Below are positions 8,359 to 17,283 of a DNA stretch of 64,000 bases, in pieces. Below the pieces are notes generated by a model that was not told the DNA's origin, searched no databases, and saw nothing but the letters and a program-made list of their open reading frames with translations. Source of the stretch: Paenibacillus algorifonticola (GTDB lineage: Bacteria; Bacillota; Bacilli; Paenibacillales; Paenibacillaceae); NCBI RefSeq assembly GCF_000971975.1, contig NZ_KQ040778.1, forward strand, positions 243,460 to 307,459, in the 5' to 3' direction. Both the position numbers and the translations under genes were made by a program. How positions within the stretch are numbered: the stretch's first letter is position 1; every line of letters begins with the position of its first letter.

Positions 8359-8540
8359 GGTGCGAATGTGAAGCTCCCATGAAATCCCTAGGGGATTCGC
8401 ACCTCAGAAAATGTCGATATGTGTCGGATTTTAGAAATTCTTTAAAAAGTCAAGGTTTTAATCATATACGCTTAGCATTATTTTTCTTGAAAAGATTATG
8501 AATTAATGCCAAGATGGTATCAATTGTATGTAATTTCACG
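8359..8540 (+). promoter_or_regulatory. CRISPR leader 2
   Basis: Homologous to leader 1: the same 9-bp inverted repeat (8359-8367 with 8395-8403), the CCCTAGGGG core, and a matching AT-rich stretch up to the first repeat. Small differences (CTCCCATG for CTCACATG, shorter middle part) show the two leaders have diverged. Confidence 0.75.
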
Positions 8541-9451
8541 GTCGCACTCCGTATGGAGTGCGTGGATTGAAACTTTGATCTGAATTTGAGTCTCTTCAAG
8601 CTGCCTCGTCGCACTCCGTATGGAGTGCGTGGATTGAAACACAAAACTGAAATAGGATGGTTGGTTATGAGAATGTCGCACTCCGTATGGAGTGCGTGGA
8701 TTGAAACCAAAAATCAAAAAGAAATTCCCGACTTTTTAGGTCGTCGCACTCCGTATGGAGTGCGTGGATTGAAACGCGTCACCAGCTGTACCAGTTAATC
8801 CAGTTGGAGGTCGCACTCCGTATGGAGTGCGTGGATTGAAACGAAAGCATTGAATCGTACAGCGGGTGAGCGTATCCCGTCGCACTCCGTATGGAGTGCG
8901 TGGATTGAAACAGGCGATAAGAGACCAACATTAATAATAGATTCAGTCGCACTCCGTATGGAGTGCGTGGATTGAAACAGTCCATTTTGGTTTTTGCACC
9001 CCCCCTGTTAGTAGTCGCACTCCGTATGGAGTGCGTGGATTGAAACCGGTATTCGTCGTAATTGGCTGCTTCCACTCTGAGTCGCACTCCGTATGGAGTG
9101 CGTGGATTGAAACACCAGAATCGGTAATTTTGGAGTCGGTGTTAGAGGGTCGCACTCCGTATGGAGTGCGTGGATTGAAACAGCCCCCGCTTGGCCTGTG
9201 ACTTGTTGCACCGTCGGTCGCACTCCGTATGGAGTGCGTGGATTGAAACAATAAAAACAAATAGACCGCCCTCGGTCAAGGAGTCGCACTCCGTATGGAG
9301 TGCGTGGATTGAAACTGCTTCTTAATGCGGCGCAAGAAATCCTCGACAATGTCGCACTCCGTATGGAGTGCGTGGATTGAAACTGTAAATGGCCATATAA
9401 CGTCTGAATACCATTACCGTCGCACTCCATACGGAGTACGTGGATTGAAAC
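8541..9451 (+). CRISPR. CRISPR array 2, type I-C-like, 14 repeats and 13 spacers
   Basis: 33-base repeats begin at 8541, 8608, 8675, 8743, 8810, 8879, 8946, 9014, 9081, 9149, 9217, 9283, 9351 and 9419; spacers are 33-36 bases. Thirteen repeats are identical and carry C at position 21; the last has three changes (positions 11, 14 and 20), as expected for the leader-distal end. None of its spacers matches one in array 1. After the last full repeat comes a spacer-sized 34-base stretch (9452-9485) and then only GTCGCA, the start of a repeat, so the array was probably longer. Confidence 0.97.
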
Positions 9452-9485
9452 TTTACGACGCTGCTGGGCATGCTTGTCTTTTGCA

Positions 9486-9491
9486 GTCGCA
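9486..9491 (+). repeat. Truncated fifteenth repeat of array 2
   Basis: GTCGCA, the first six bases of the repeat, lies exactly one spacer length (34 bases) after repeat 14, then the sequence diverges. This suggests a deletion or rearrangement that cut off the old end of the array. Six bases alone are weak evidence; the spacing is what supports it. Confidence 0.35.
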
Positions 9492-9513
9492 GTCATGAGA
9501 ACAGTCTCAAAAT

Positions 9514-9544
9514 AAAAGAGTCTATCTATCTGGTAGGCTCTTTT
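9514..9544 (+). terminator. Terminator after CRISPR array 2
   Basis: AAAAGAG (9514-9520) pairs with CTCTTTT (9538-9544), extended inward by a T-G pair and CTA/TAG. The right arm ends in four T. It probably ends transcription of array 2. Confidence 0.6.
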
Positions 9545-9707
9545 AGACATTGGCTAATACCGTTTTTCAAGTGTCTCTGCTCACCGCTATCAATGTATAT
9601 CAACTGAGCTGCCAAGATCATTTATAAGACCCAAGTCTCTTAAGATTCATAGATACTTGTTCTGACAACGCATCGTTAACCACTTCGTATGGAAAGGCGG
9701 GTTCCCT

Positions 9708-10282
9708 TTGTTTAAGATAACGGTTAGTCAATCCGAAAGGCATTTATTTTCATCCGGATGGATTGAGGGATTCGATTATCTTTTTCATGCTAATGGCGAT
9801 TCAGATGGGGTTGCAACCTGTTTGCTGAATTTCTCGGATATCTATGCACCAGAAAATGTCTCAGTAAAAAAGAAGGCCCCAATCGAAATTAGCTACGAAT
9901 GTGGCGACTTGAGCTTTGGGATGTTTGAACTGCTGGCAAATCAACCGCTTCAGATAAAGCAAGGCGCAAGCAAATGGTTTTCTGCCAACTTTTTGGTTTA
10001 TCAAGAAGTAGACTCCCTGCAAATGTGGATATTAAAGACGTGGTCGGAGGGCTGCTCAGATATAAGCTGGAGAAATTTCCCTTCAGCAAGGCAAAAGTTG
10101 TCATGGTTGAGCGCTTGCTCGTCATAGCATGGCATGGCTCTATCCTCCATTCTGATGCAATTAATCCACCTGATCATGTGATTTTGGATATTTCCGGACT
10201 GGACTCGCAGGAAAGCTTTTTTGCGAAAATGAAGAGAATTATTGATACTCACGGCTGTAGCGTCTTGTTACTGGATATGTAG
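9708..10282 (+). pseudogene. Frameshifted orphan gene
   Basis: Two overlapping frames look like one broken gene. The first opens with a TTG at 9708 behind GGAAAGGCGG (9691-9700) and reads sensibly (MFKITVSQSERHLF...) to about 10015. The second carries on in another frame (...ANVDIKDVVGGLLRYKLEKF...) to TAG at 10280-10282. A single missing base near 10010-10020 would join them into a protein of about 190 aa. The tail of the first frame (WSEGCSDISWRNFPS) and the head of the second look like non-coding noise. I recognise no family. A sequencing error or programmed -1 shift are alternatives; no slippery site is evident. Confidence 0.45.
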
Positions 10283-10375
10283 GAAACGATTCATGGCTTT
10301 TGAAGATGGGAAACAATATTTTCAATAAAATGTTCTTTCCTTACTTTCTATTTATTTTATTTAAGGTGATCAAAA

Positions 10376-10422
10376 TATAAAAAACCGCAAAATGGACGCT
10401 TTTTCAAAGCGTTCATCTTGCG
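10376..10422 (-). terminator. Terminator of the RCC1-repeat gene
   Basis: CCGCAA (10384-10389) to TTGCGG (10417-10422) with inner stems ATG/CAT and ACGCTTT/AAAGCGT and a TTC loop. On the minus strand the hairpin is followed by five T. Confidence 0.75.
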
Positions 10423-10452
10423 GGTCGTAATTAAAGTTTGATTGCTATTTAT

Positions 10453-12978
10453 TTAAAACAACTTGGTTGCAGCCACTACTTTTTGCGGCTCTTCATACCA
10501 GCCTTTTGTGCCAATACCCAGCTCTCCAGCATTATTGCTTGAACCATAGGTCAATAAACGGCCTTTAGACACCCAGTAATAATTCTCTCCATAAGCTGCA
10601 ATCGCTGTAACGTTTTTATTCCGGCCGTCCTGGTCTAGCAAACCGCCCATTGCCTTTCCTTCGTATAATAATTCTTTTTGTGTCGTTATATAAAGGCTTA
10701 ATTGTCCAGTAGTTGAAACTGTACTATAATCTAATTTTTCTTTTACGGGTCCAACATAGATTTTGGTCGCTCGATAAGGCTTCTGCCTAATATTGCTGAC
10801 CAAACTTTGCGAACTATTCCAGCGCCATAGCCCTTTGTTTTTATCGATTCCGATTAACGTATCTCCATTAAACGAATCTCCGCCTGCAAACACTTTAGTA
10901 ATACCTGAAAAGCCGGAGATTTTTGAAGCGGTAATAGGGCCTTCTTTTTTTGGACCTGACCAGTACCACACAGAGCCATCTTTTTTGGCTGCAAATCCCC
11001 GGTCGTTGCTAACACCTACAGAAATAACATCGCTAATATTAACCTGCCACACTGGCTTTTTATTTTTCGTGACGTTACTGGAGCCCCACTCCCCAAGGTG
11101 GTATACTTTCCCACTTGATGTCCAAATAACGACGCTCTTATTATAAGCTGCGATTTCTTTGATAGGCTCTTGGATTAGGTCTAAAGGAAGTGGCTTATCC
11201 GAATCGGCTGCTGCCCCTAAACGAGTTAGTTTACCCCAGCCGTAAAGCTTGCCCTCTTTGGTTAATGCGAGAGAAAATTCATTCCCTGCGGCTACTTGTA
11301 TCGTAGATTTGATAGTCGTAATTTTATAGGGAGCAAGAACATCCTCCGTACTGCTGCTTTTAACTTCATGCTCTTTATTGCTTCCCCAGCCATAAATCTC
11401 ACCTTGTTTATTTAATGCAAGCGCATGCCCACTATTGGCAGATAGAGCGATCGGGTCTTTTATGCTTTTGATGTGATTTACAGCAAAACTGAGGGCAGCC
11501 GTTTTTCCAATCCCCAGTTGACCGCCATTATTTCCACCCCAGCTCATTAAGGTGCCATCTATTTTAACTCCAGCATAATGCAAACTATTATTAATCCATG
11601 TCGTACCGCTAGCAATTATTTTGTAGTCATTAAAGGGGGTGAAAGGTTCATTCGATATTTGTTTGCCCGCAGCTTCAAACGGATAATACCGTCCATCTTC
11701 CTTCATCACATATCTCATATTTTGAAAGGTGCTAATGACACCGCTGGCAACTTTTTCAGGTAGGTTAACCTTCTTATCCTTTGTATCTGTATAACCCCAT
11801 AAATCATAGGTTTCCGTCAGAAGTAGCGGCCCAGCATCCTGTGAGCCAATATCCATTACTTTGGGAAAACCTTTTAGCTCTTGCGGTGTATCCGTGTTTG
11901 CTAATACATGCTGCAAGAAGCCGGTATCGGTTGATTTCCCTTTTTGCTTATAGCTAAGTGCCACACTTACATCTTTCCATGCCCAGACAGACCCATCATT
12001 TTTTAATGCAAGATAGGAGTCGCCATAGAAGGAAAGGCCGATCAAAATTTTTGTGACGTTTTTCAGGCCCTTTACCTGATTGGTTTTAATTTGTGCTTTC
12101 GTTATTTCTGTTTCGTAAACATCATGGTAGGGTTCATTGAAAGGTAAAATCCATTCGATTACCGTTCCATCTTTTTTTAAAGCCATCCCATGCCCTTGCC
12201 CACCTACTTGTACTTGAACAGCTCCTTGAAGCTCTTTCATTAAAATAGGAGAAGAAATATTGTGGCGCCATAAATAGACTTCGCCTTTTGTTGTCAATAC
12301 TGCGGCAGTTGAATAGTTGGCAGCTATTTGTTTGACATTTTTAAACTTTGTTATTTTTTTGGGAACAGTTGATTTGCAGGCTTTAGATGAATCACATAGT
12401 GCTTGCGGAATGCTGCCCCATGCCCATAACTGTCCGCTAGAATCAACAGAGTAAGTAACTCTATCTCCGAGAGCCAGACGGTTTTTTAAATCCTGTATTT
12501 CTGCTCTCGTTTTTGTACTGTCGATGCTGGATTTTGTTTGATCATATTCCAAGCTGTTTTTATATTTTTTTAGCAGGGTGCCAGGCTCTGTATCCACTGT
12601 TCCATAGCGGGCGCCAGTAGGACTTTGGATTTCAACAATGGGCCTTACACTAATATCAAGCGGTTCAGTTACAACTTTAAAGTAGCCTTTAGCATTGAGT
12701 GGGGCTTGCAGCGTTTTGATTAATGTATATCCGCTGCTTGGATCAATAAATTCTAAATCCACGGTTAAATTTGCGCTATTGATAATGATCCCTTCGACCG
12801 TTACAACCCGATTGGAGTCAAAGTTTACATAGTATTCGTACGATCCTTCCAAAGAGAAGGGGATTGGGGTTGCATTCAATCTTGAATGGTCCTCCAAGCC
12901 TTGAGCGAATATAGTATTTGAACAAATAAAGCAAATAACAAATAGACTAAGCGATAAACTGCTGAACCATTTTTTCAT
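10453..12978 (-). CDS. Secreted RCC1-repeat (beta-propeller) protein
   Basis: 841 aa. A signal peptide (MKKWFSSLSLSLFVICF..FAQG) opens the protein. From about residue 190 there are many RCC1-type units of the form 'AALTKDG.VYxWG', for example LWAWGSIPQ, VYLWRHN, MSWGGNNGGQLGIG, EIYGWGSNKEHEV, KLYGWGKLTRLG and, at the end, TYGSSNNAGELGIG, predicting one or more seven-bladed propellers. The first 170 residues are a separate beta-rich region. RCC1 folds usually bind proteins; no enzyme motif is seen. GGGGGAAAAAAG precedes the ATG. The gene is visibly more AT-rich than its neighbours and sits beside a CRISPR array and a broken gene, so recent gain is possible. Confidence 0.85.
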   Translation of the reverse strand: MKKWFSSLSLSLFVICFICSNTIFAQGLEDHSRLNATPIPFSLEGSYEYYVNFDSNRVVTVEGIIINSANLTVDLEFIDPSSGYTLIKTLQAPLNAKGYFKVVTEPLDISVRPIVEIQSPTGARYGTVDTEPGTLLKKYKNSLEYDQTKSSIDSTKTRAEIQDLKNRLALGDRVTYSVDSSGQLWAWGSIPQALCDSSKACKSTVPKKITKFKNVKQIAANYSTAAVLTTKGEVYLWRHNISSPILMKELQGAVQVQVGGQGHGMALKKDGTVIEWILPFNEPYHDVYETEITKAQIKTNQVKGLKNVTKILIGLSFYGDSYLALKNDGSVWAWKDVSVALSYKQKGKSTDTGFLQHVLANTDTPQELKGFPKVMDIGSQDAGPLLLTETYDLWGYTDTKDKKVNLPEKVASGVISTFQNMRYVMKEDGRYYPFEAAGKQISNEPFTPFNDYKIIASGTTWINNSLHYAGVKIDGTLMSWGGNNGGQLGIGKTAALSFAVNHIKSIKDPIALSANSGHALALNKQGEIYGWGSNKEHEVKSSSTEDVLAPYKITTIKSTIQVAAGNEFSLALTKEGKLYGWGKLTRLGAAADSDKPLPLDLIQEPIKEIAAYNKSVVIWTSSGKVYHLGEWGSSNVTKNKKPVWQVNISDVISVGVSNDRGFAAKKDGSVWYWSGPKKEGPITASKISGFSGITKVFAGGDSFNGDTLIGIDKNKGLWRWNSSQSLVSNIRQKPYRATKIYVGPVKEKLDYSTVSTTGQLSLYITTQKELLYEGKAMGGLLDQDGRNKNVTAIAAYGENYYWVSKGRLLTYGSSNNAGELGIGTKGWYEEPQKVVAATKLF

Positions 12979-13225
12979 CTTTTTTCCCCCTGATTATGTA
13001 TAAAGTCAAGATGTTCTATTCACTTTAGCTGATCCATAATCTAACATAAAGGACGAACACAGTGACAAACATAACTCGTTCTCATTATTTGGTCAATATA
13101 ATTCCCTATTTTAATCTATAAAGGAATCCCATCATAAATACTAGATTCATGCAACTTTTTCAAAATATCCTCGTCTAATTTTTTGTGGGAAATTATTGTA
13201 AATGATTTGGGATTGAGGGGTAACA

Positions 13226-14716
13226 ATGATTCAAAAAATGACACAATTTCAGGAGTGGATGATGAAGAAGCTTGGTTTTTTGATGGTATTATTTATCTTT
13301 TTGTTGGCGCTTCCAGACAACAGCTTTGCAGCAGCAGTGGATACGAAGGTGATTTTGGACGGAACGGAGCTTGTCCAGCCTGAAAACACGAAAGCCGAAA
13401 TTATTGACAAAAAAGTTATGGTCCCGATTCGGGTCGTATCGGAAAGCTTGGGGTACGACGTGCTCTGGGATAAGCAGGCACAGACCGTCACAATTAGCAA
13501 AGAAGGCACGCTCATTGAAATGACGGTAGGCCAGAAAGCGGCAAAGGTCAATACGGCTACCGTAGATATAGATGTTCCTCCTGTAATAAAAAAAGGAACA
13601 ACACTCGTTCCACTGCGCTTCGTAGGCGAGCAGATGAATCTCAAGGTCGGCTGGAACAATACGACGAAGACGGTCACTTTAACGAGCCCGATTCCAGAAG
13701 TGATCATCGAGGAGGGGGGAACGGACCCGGTTATTCCGTCGCCTTCCGACACGGGAGGTACCATTATTGATGGAGCTATCCCAAGTGGCGTGTCAACAGT
13801 AAGCGCTATCAGCTTTAATGACAACCGCCTTATCGTCACGACAAGCGGAAAAGTAGGGCCGAAAATTTTCACGATGAAGGCGCCGGATCGCCTTGTCATC
13901 GATTTGCCAAATTCGGCTTTTGCACCGTCGTTTGGCGATGGACAAGCTTTGAATGGCAGCCAGATGGGCGAGCTTGTCATTACGGACAGCTCAGATGTTA
14001 CGAAGGTGCGTTATTCTTTGTTTACCCGCGAACCATCGGCTATCCGCATCGTTTTGGATTTGAGACAGGCGACCTCCTATCAGCTTGTCAGCGATGATTC
14101 TGGCCTTTATGTCGTAGACCTTAATGTGGATGGCGACGTAGGCGGTGCGCCGATTGTTCCGCCAATCAGTTCGGACGGCAAAAAAATCGTAGTCATTGAT
14201 CCGGGGCACGGCGGAGTGGAGCCGGGTAAGGTGGCGCTGACAGGGCTGCAAGAAAAAATAATCAACCTGGCGCTTTCCTTGAAAGTCGAGCAACTGCTGA
14301 GGCAGGTGCCTGCCATTAATGTGGTGATGACACGAAAGGATGATACTACACTCAGCCTTTCGAATCGTGCGAAGCTGGCAAATGCACTGAATGCCGATTT
14401 ATTCGTCTCCCTGCATGCCAACGGCTACACGACATCTACAGCTTCGGGCACAGAGACGTATTATGCGCGGGATTCGAGCATACCATTAGCTAAGACGATT
14501 CATCGCTATTTGGTGGAAGCGACTGGACTGAGAGATCGCGGAGTGAAATACGCCAACTACCACGTCATACGAGAGACAACGATGCCAGCGGTTCTGCTCG
14601 AGACAGGCTTTATGAGCAACCCGTCGGATTTGGCGGTTATAACGAATGAAACGGTGGAAATGCGTATGGCAAAAGGCATCGTTGAGGGAATTAAAGAATA
14701 TTTGGGTATTAAATAG
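13226..14716 (+). CDS. N-acetylmuramoyl-L-alanine amidase with stalk and AMIN domains
   Basis: 496 aa, secreted (MKKLGFLMVLFIFLLALPDNSFAAA after a short N-terminal stretch). Domains in order: copper-amine-oxidase-N/stalk domain with two PLR/PIR-type repeats (about 35-155; MVPIRVVSESLGYDV, LVPLRFVGEQM), AMIN domain (about 195-295; LVIDLPNSAF), and amidase_3 (about 320-495). Catalytic zinc residues are visible: His in DPGHGG, Glu in LQEKIINLAL, His in SLHANG, and catalytic Glu in LLETGFMSN. It cleaves the peptide from MurNAc in peptidoglycan. GAGGGG (13215-13220) is 5 bases before the ATG; the in-frame ATG ATG AAG at about 13259 could be an alternative start nearer the signal peptide. Confidence 0.93.
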   Translation: MIQKMTQFQEWMMKKLGFLMVLFIFLLALPDNSFAAAVDTKVILDGTELVQPENTKAEIIDKKVMVPIRVVSESLGYDVLWDKQAQTVTISKEGTLIEMTVGQKAAKVNTATVDIDVPPVIKKGTTLVPLRFVGEQMNLKVGWNNTTKTVTLTSPIPEVIIEEGGTDPVIPSPSDTGGTIIDGAIPSGVSTVSAISFNDNRLIVTTSGKVGPKIFTMKAPDRLVIDLPNSAFAPSFGDGQALNGSQMGELVITDSSDVTKVRYSLFTREPSAIRIVLDLRQATSYQLVSDDSGLYVVDLNVDGDVGGAPIVPPISSDGKKIVVIDPGHGGVEPGKVALTGLQEKIINLALSLKVEQLLRQVPAINVVMTRKDDTTLSLSNRAKLANALNADLFVSLHANGYTTSTASGTETYYARDSSIPLAKTIHRYLVEATGLRDRGVKYANYHVIRETTMPAVLLETGFMSNPSDLAVITNETVEMRMAKGIVEGIKEYLGIK

Positions 14717-14757
14717 TACAGCTTGTTTCTTTCAATTCCCAAGGAGGTGGAGTTTGA

Positions 14758-15306
14758 ATGAACACGAAAATAACGATTGCAGCGCTCCTGCTAACGATTA
14801 TTATGACAGCCGGCTGCGCGGACAAGTCGTCGGCACATACAGTCGCGGCGGCTGCGGCTGAGCCACAGCAAATAGCCCAGACTCCGGTACCCACAGCAGA
14901 AGTGAAAACGCGGACTATTGAAGTGTTTTATTCGGACCCGCAAGGGGAACGGTTGGATAAAGCAGGGGTGGACATTTCTTTTTCAACCGCTAGGGAAAAA
15001 TATATGGCTGCCTTTAAAGCTTTGCAGAACAGTAACAATGTCAATCTGATTCCGCTCTGGTCGCAGGAAATTAAGCTGAAATCGGTCAGCTTCAAGGACG
15101 GGGCGCTCACTTTGGACATTCGTATGCCGGACACGGCGCGCCTCGGTTCGGGCAGTGAAATTCTTGCTTTGGATGCCTTGACCTGGACCTTGTTTCAATT
15201 TGTTGAAGTCAAAACAATCGATCTGCTGGTTGATGGAAAACAGCTCGAAAGCTTGATGGGACATGCGGATTTAGATCATCCCATAACGCGAACGAGATCA
15301 AGATAG
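14758..15306 (+). CDS. GerMN-domain lipoprotein
   Basis: 182 aa. A short lipoprotein signal (MNTKITIAALLLTIIMTAGC; Cys 20) is followed by an Ala/Pro-rich linker and a GerMN-type domain (about 50-170; RTIEVFYSDPQGERL, KYMAAFKAL, VKTIDLLVDGKQL). GerM-type domains occur in sporulation and germination proteins. A strong AAGGAGGTGG (14741-14750) lies 7 bases before the ATG. It starts 41 bases after the amidase stop, so both may work together on the cell wall. Confidence 0.8.
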   Translation: MNTKITIAALLLTIIMTAGCADKSSAHTVAAAAAEPQQIAQTPVPTAEVKTRTIEVFYSDPQGERLDKAGVDISFSTAREKYMAAFKALQNSNNVNLIPLWSQEIKLKSVSFKDGALTLDIRMPDTARLGSGSEILALDALTWTLFQFVEVKTIDLLVDGKQLESLMGHADLDHPITRTRSR

Positions 15307-15394
15307 CTCCTATATCAGCTCACCTCTCAATCGAAATGTTTCAACCTCTCTCTAAAGAGGTAAAGAGACATATAACCAAAGAGGAGATGATCAT

Positions 15395-15583
15395 ATGACA
15401 GCTTCAACTAACGGTTTAGGCGATAAAATAAAAGGCAAAGTCAATCAAGTAAAAGGTGAGATTAAAGACCAGATCGGCAAAGCGACGAACAATGAATCGT
15501 TGCAAGGAGAAGGCAAGCTGGATAAAGTGAAAGGTATCGCCCAGGAAAAAATCGGTGAGCTAAAAAATAAAATCAGCAAGTAG
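15395..15583 (+). CDS. csbD: CsbD-family stress protein
   Basis: 62 aa, typical CsbD: GLGDKIKGKVNQVKGEIKDQIGKATNNESLQGEGKLDKVKG, hydrophilic and lysine-rich. CsbD of B. subtilis is a SigB-controlled general stress protein of unknown action. GAGGAG precedes the ATG. Upstream, GTTTCA (15338-15343) and GGTAAA (15359-15364) resemble a SigB promoter only loosely (15-base gap), so regulation is uncertain. Confidence 0.88.
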   Translation: MTASTNGLGDKIKGKVNQVKGEIKDQIGKATNNESLQGEGKLDKVKGIAQEKIGELKNKISK

Positions 15584-15891
15584 ACGGCGGTCGAATGCTT
15601 GACTATATAGCCGCATCGTTCATCAAGAAGCCAGTCTTCACCAATCGTGGAGGCTGGCTTCTTGCGGCGCATAACGAACAAGCAGGTGGAGAGCGTACCC
15701 GCGAAGCATTATAAAGTACAGTGAAGCACAGCGTACCGAAGCAAAGGAGCGTTCGCCGCTGCTGTGCAGGCCGGCAAACCCTCCTCTCGCTTATCATTTA
15801 CTTACCCAAACTTGCCATCAGACTAACCAAGAGCGGGAAACGATGGTATTATGATGGGATAACAGACTTATTATGATGCAGGAGATGAATA
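15584..15891. other. Gap between csbD and the RNA ligase gene
   Basis: 308 bases. A perfect 10-bp inverted repeat AAGAAGCCAG (15625-15634) / CTGGCTTCTT (15654-15663) forms a hairpin that may end csbD transcription, but there is no T run after it on the plus strand. The rest shows no gene; no clear promoter for the RNA ligase operon was identified. Confidence 0.5.
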
Positions 15892-16674
15892 ATGGATTTT
15901 ACGAAACTGAATTCCTTAACGAAATATCCGAGTATCCTCACCTATCACCAGCTTGGGGAACGCGGCCGTTTAAACGACACGTTAACCGAAGGTCAAGCCT
16001 TCGATTCGGATAAGCCCGTTTATGTTTATGAAAAAGTAGACGGGGAAAATGCGCGCATGATTTTGCTGCATAGTGAAGCAGGAACGGATTATTTCATTGG
16101 CTCACGGGAGGAGCTGTTATTTGCCAAGGGGGACCGAATCGGTAATCCTTATGGCAATATGGCGACCTTGTTAACTCCGATTGCGGAACGGATGCAGGAC
16201 AGCTTGGCGGATGGGAAGCTCGGCCTGACGGTCATTTTTCAGGAAAGCTACGGCGGAAAAACAAAGGCATCTAAAAATTATACGTCAAGCGGCAGCCAAG
16301 GCTACCGGGTGTTTGATCTGTTTTCACTGACGCATGAGGAGCTTCAGCATCTGCTGGCACTGCCCATTGACCAAATTGCCAAATGGCGCGATCATGGCGG
16401 TCAGCCTTTTTATAAAGAGGCAGAAAAGGCGGCGTTTATCGCGCGCTGGAGTCTCGACGCTGCGCCGCTGCTGGCTGAACTGGATGGAGCGGCATTTCCA
16501 GTCGGGCTGGAGGAGACGAGCCGTTTTCTCGGCGATTTTGCGGTCACGCGTGTGGGAATGGATGCAGCAGGCAAATCAGAAGGGATCATTGCGCGAACGG
16601 CTGATCGCAAAATGATTCGTAAAATCCGGTTCGAGGATTATGAACGAACCTTTAGAAATGCGCAGAAGGCATGA
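15892..16674 (+). CDS. ATP-dependent RNA ligase (Rnl2/PF09414-like)
   Basis: 260 aa. Nucleotidyltransferase motifs in order: motif I EKVDGEN (Lys 48 is the expected AMP-accepting residue), motif III FIGSREELL near 80, motif IIIa YRVFDLF near 141, motif IV KSEGIIAR near 230, motif V RKIRFEDYERTFR near the end. This is the catalytic core of RNA ligases that seal 3'-OH/5'-phosphate ends; there is no large C-terminal domain as in T4 Rnl2, so its partner or substrate is unknown. CAGGAG is 8-10 bases before the ATG. Its stop overlaps the next gene's start (ATGA at 16671-16674), implying translational coupling with the YpsA-like gene. Confidence 0.85.
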   Translation: MDFTKLNSLTKYPSILTYHQLGERGRLNDTLTEGQAFDSDKPVYVYEKVDGENARMILLHSEAGTDYFIGSREELLFAKGDRIGNPYGNMATLLTPIAERMQDSLADGKLGLTVIFQESYGGKTKASKNYTSSGSQGYRVFDLFSLTHEELQHLLALPIDQIAKWRDHGGQPFYKEAEKAAFIARWSLDAAPLLAELDGAAFPVGLEETSRFLGDFAVTRVGMDAAGKSEGIIARTADRKMIRKIRFEDYERTFRNAQKA

Positions 16675-17228
16675 ACAATTTGCTAGTGTCGGGATACCGC
16701 GCGCATGAGTTAAATATTTTTAATCAAAAGCATGAAGGCATTGCCTATATTAAGCAGGCGATTACGAATAAGCTGCTGCCGCTCATTGATGATGGCTTGC
16801 AATGGGTCATTACGCCCGGCCAATATGGCGTTGATCTATGGGCTTGTGAAGCAGTTATCGCGCTTAAGCCGCAATACCCGCAGCTCAGGCTTTCTATTAT
16901 TACGGCTTATAGTAATCCGGAAGAGAAGTGGAAGGATGACAAGAAGGAATATTACGAGCAGGTGCTGAAGGGCGTCGATTATTATGCGTCGGTCAGTGAC
17001 AAGCCCTATGATGGCATCTGGCAGCTGCAGGCAAGGGATGAGCTGCTGTTTCGCAAAACCGATGGCATTTTGCTCGTGTACGATGAGGATGCGGGGGAAG
17101 GCAGTCCACGCTACTTCAAGGAGCGTGCGCTTCGCCGGCAGCAGGCCGATGGTTATCGCTACATCAGCATCAGCTCGGATGATATCCAAAGTATTGCTGA
17201 CGAGGCGAATTATCGGGATATGGACTAG
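16671..17228 (+). CDS. ypsA: YpsA-like DUF1273/SLOG-fold protein
   Basis: 185 aa. Closely resembles B. subtilis YpsA in layout: an N-terminal VSGYRAHELNIF, then IKQAITNKLLPLIDDGLQWVITPGQYGVDLWACEAV, EKWKDDKKEYYEQVL, TDGILLVYDEDAGEGSPRYF. The family has a SLOG (LOG/DprA-like Rossmann) fold predicted to bind nucleotides or nucleotide-derived ligands; YpsA affects cell division in some Firmicutes when overproduced. Its ATG overlaps the RNA ligase stop, so the two proteins are probably made in step. This fusion-like coupling suggests a shared role, perhaps sensing an RNA-end or nucleotide signal. That link is inference. Confidence 0.85.
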   Translation: MNNLLVSGYRAHELNIFNQKHEGIAYIKQAITNKLLPLIDDGLQWVITPGQYGVDLWACEAVIALKPQYPQLRLSIITAYSNPEEKWKDDKKEYYEQVLKGVDYYASVSDKPYDGIWQLQARDELLFRKTDGILLVYDEDAGEGSPRYFKERALRRQQADGYRYISISSDDIQSIADEANYRDMD

Positions 17229-17283
17229 ACTAGGACAGCAGTTAAGTGATTTGGGCTCGTCACATCAGGAGGAGGACGCAGAG

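Noticed and set aside
3413..9485. Self-targeting spacers
   Set aside because: By eye no spacer matches another part of the window or a spacer in the other array; a genome search was not possible.
3153..9707. cas genes near the CRISPR arrays
   Set aside because: Every frame between and around the arrays was checked; only the SNF2 and SWIM genes and the broken orphan are present.
15338..15364. SigB promoter before csbD
   Set aside because: Boxes are only partial matches with a 15-base gap; not strong enough to list as a site.
16984..17283. Upstream extension of the coiled-coil membrane protein
   Set aside because: Lies inside ypsA in another frame; the strong AGGAGGAGG before 17284 fixes the start.
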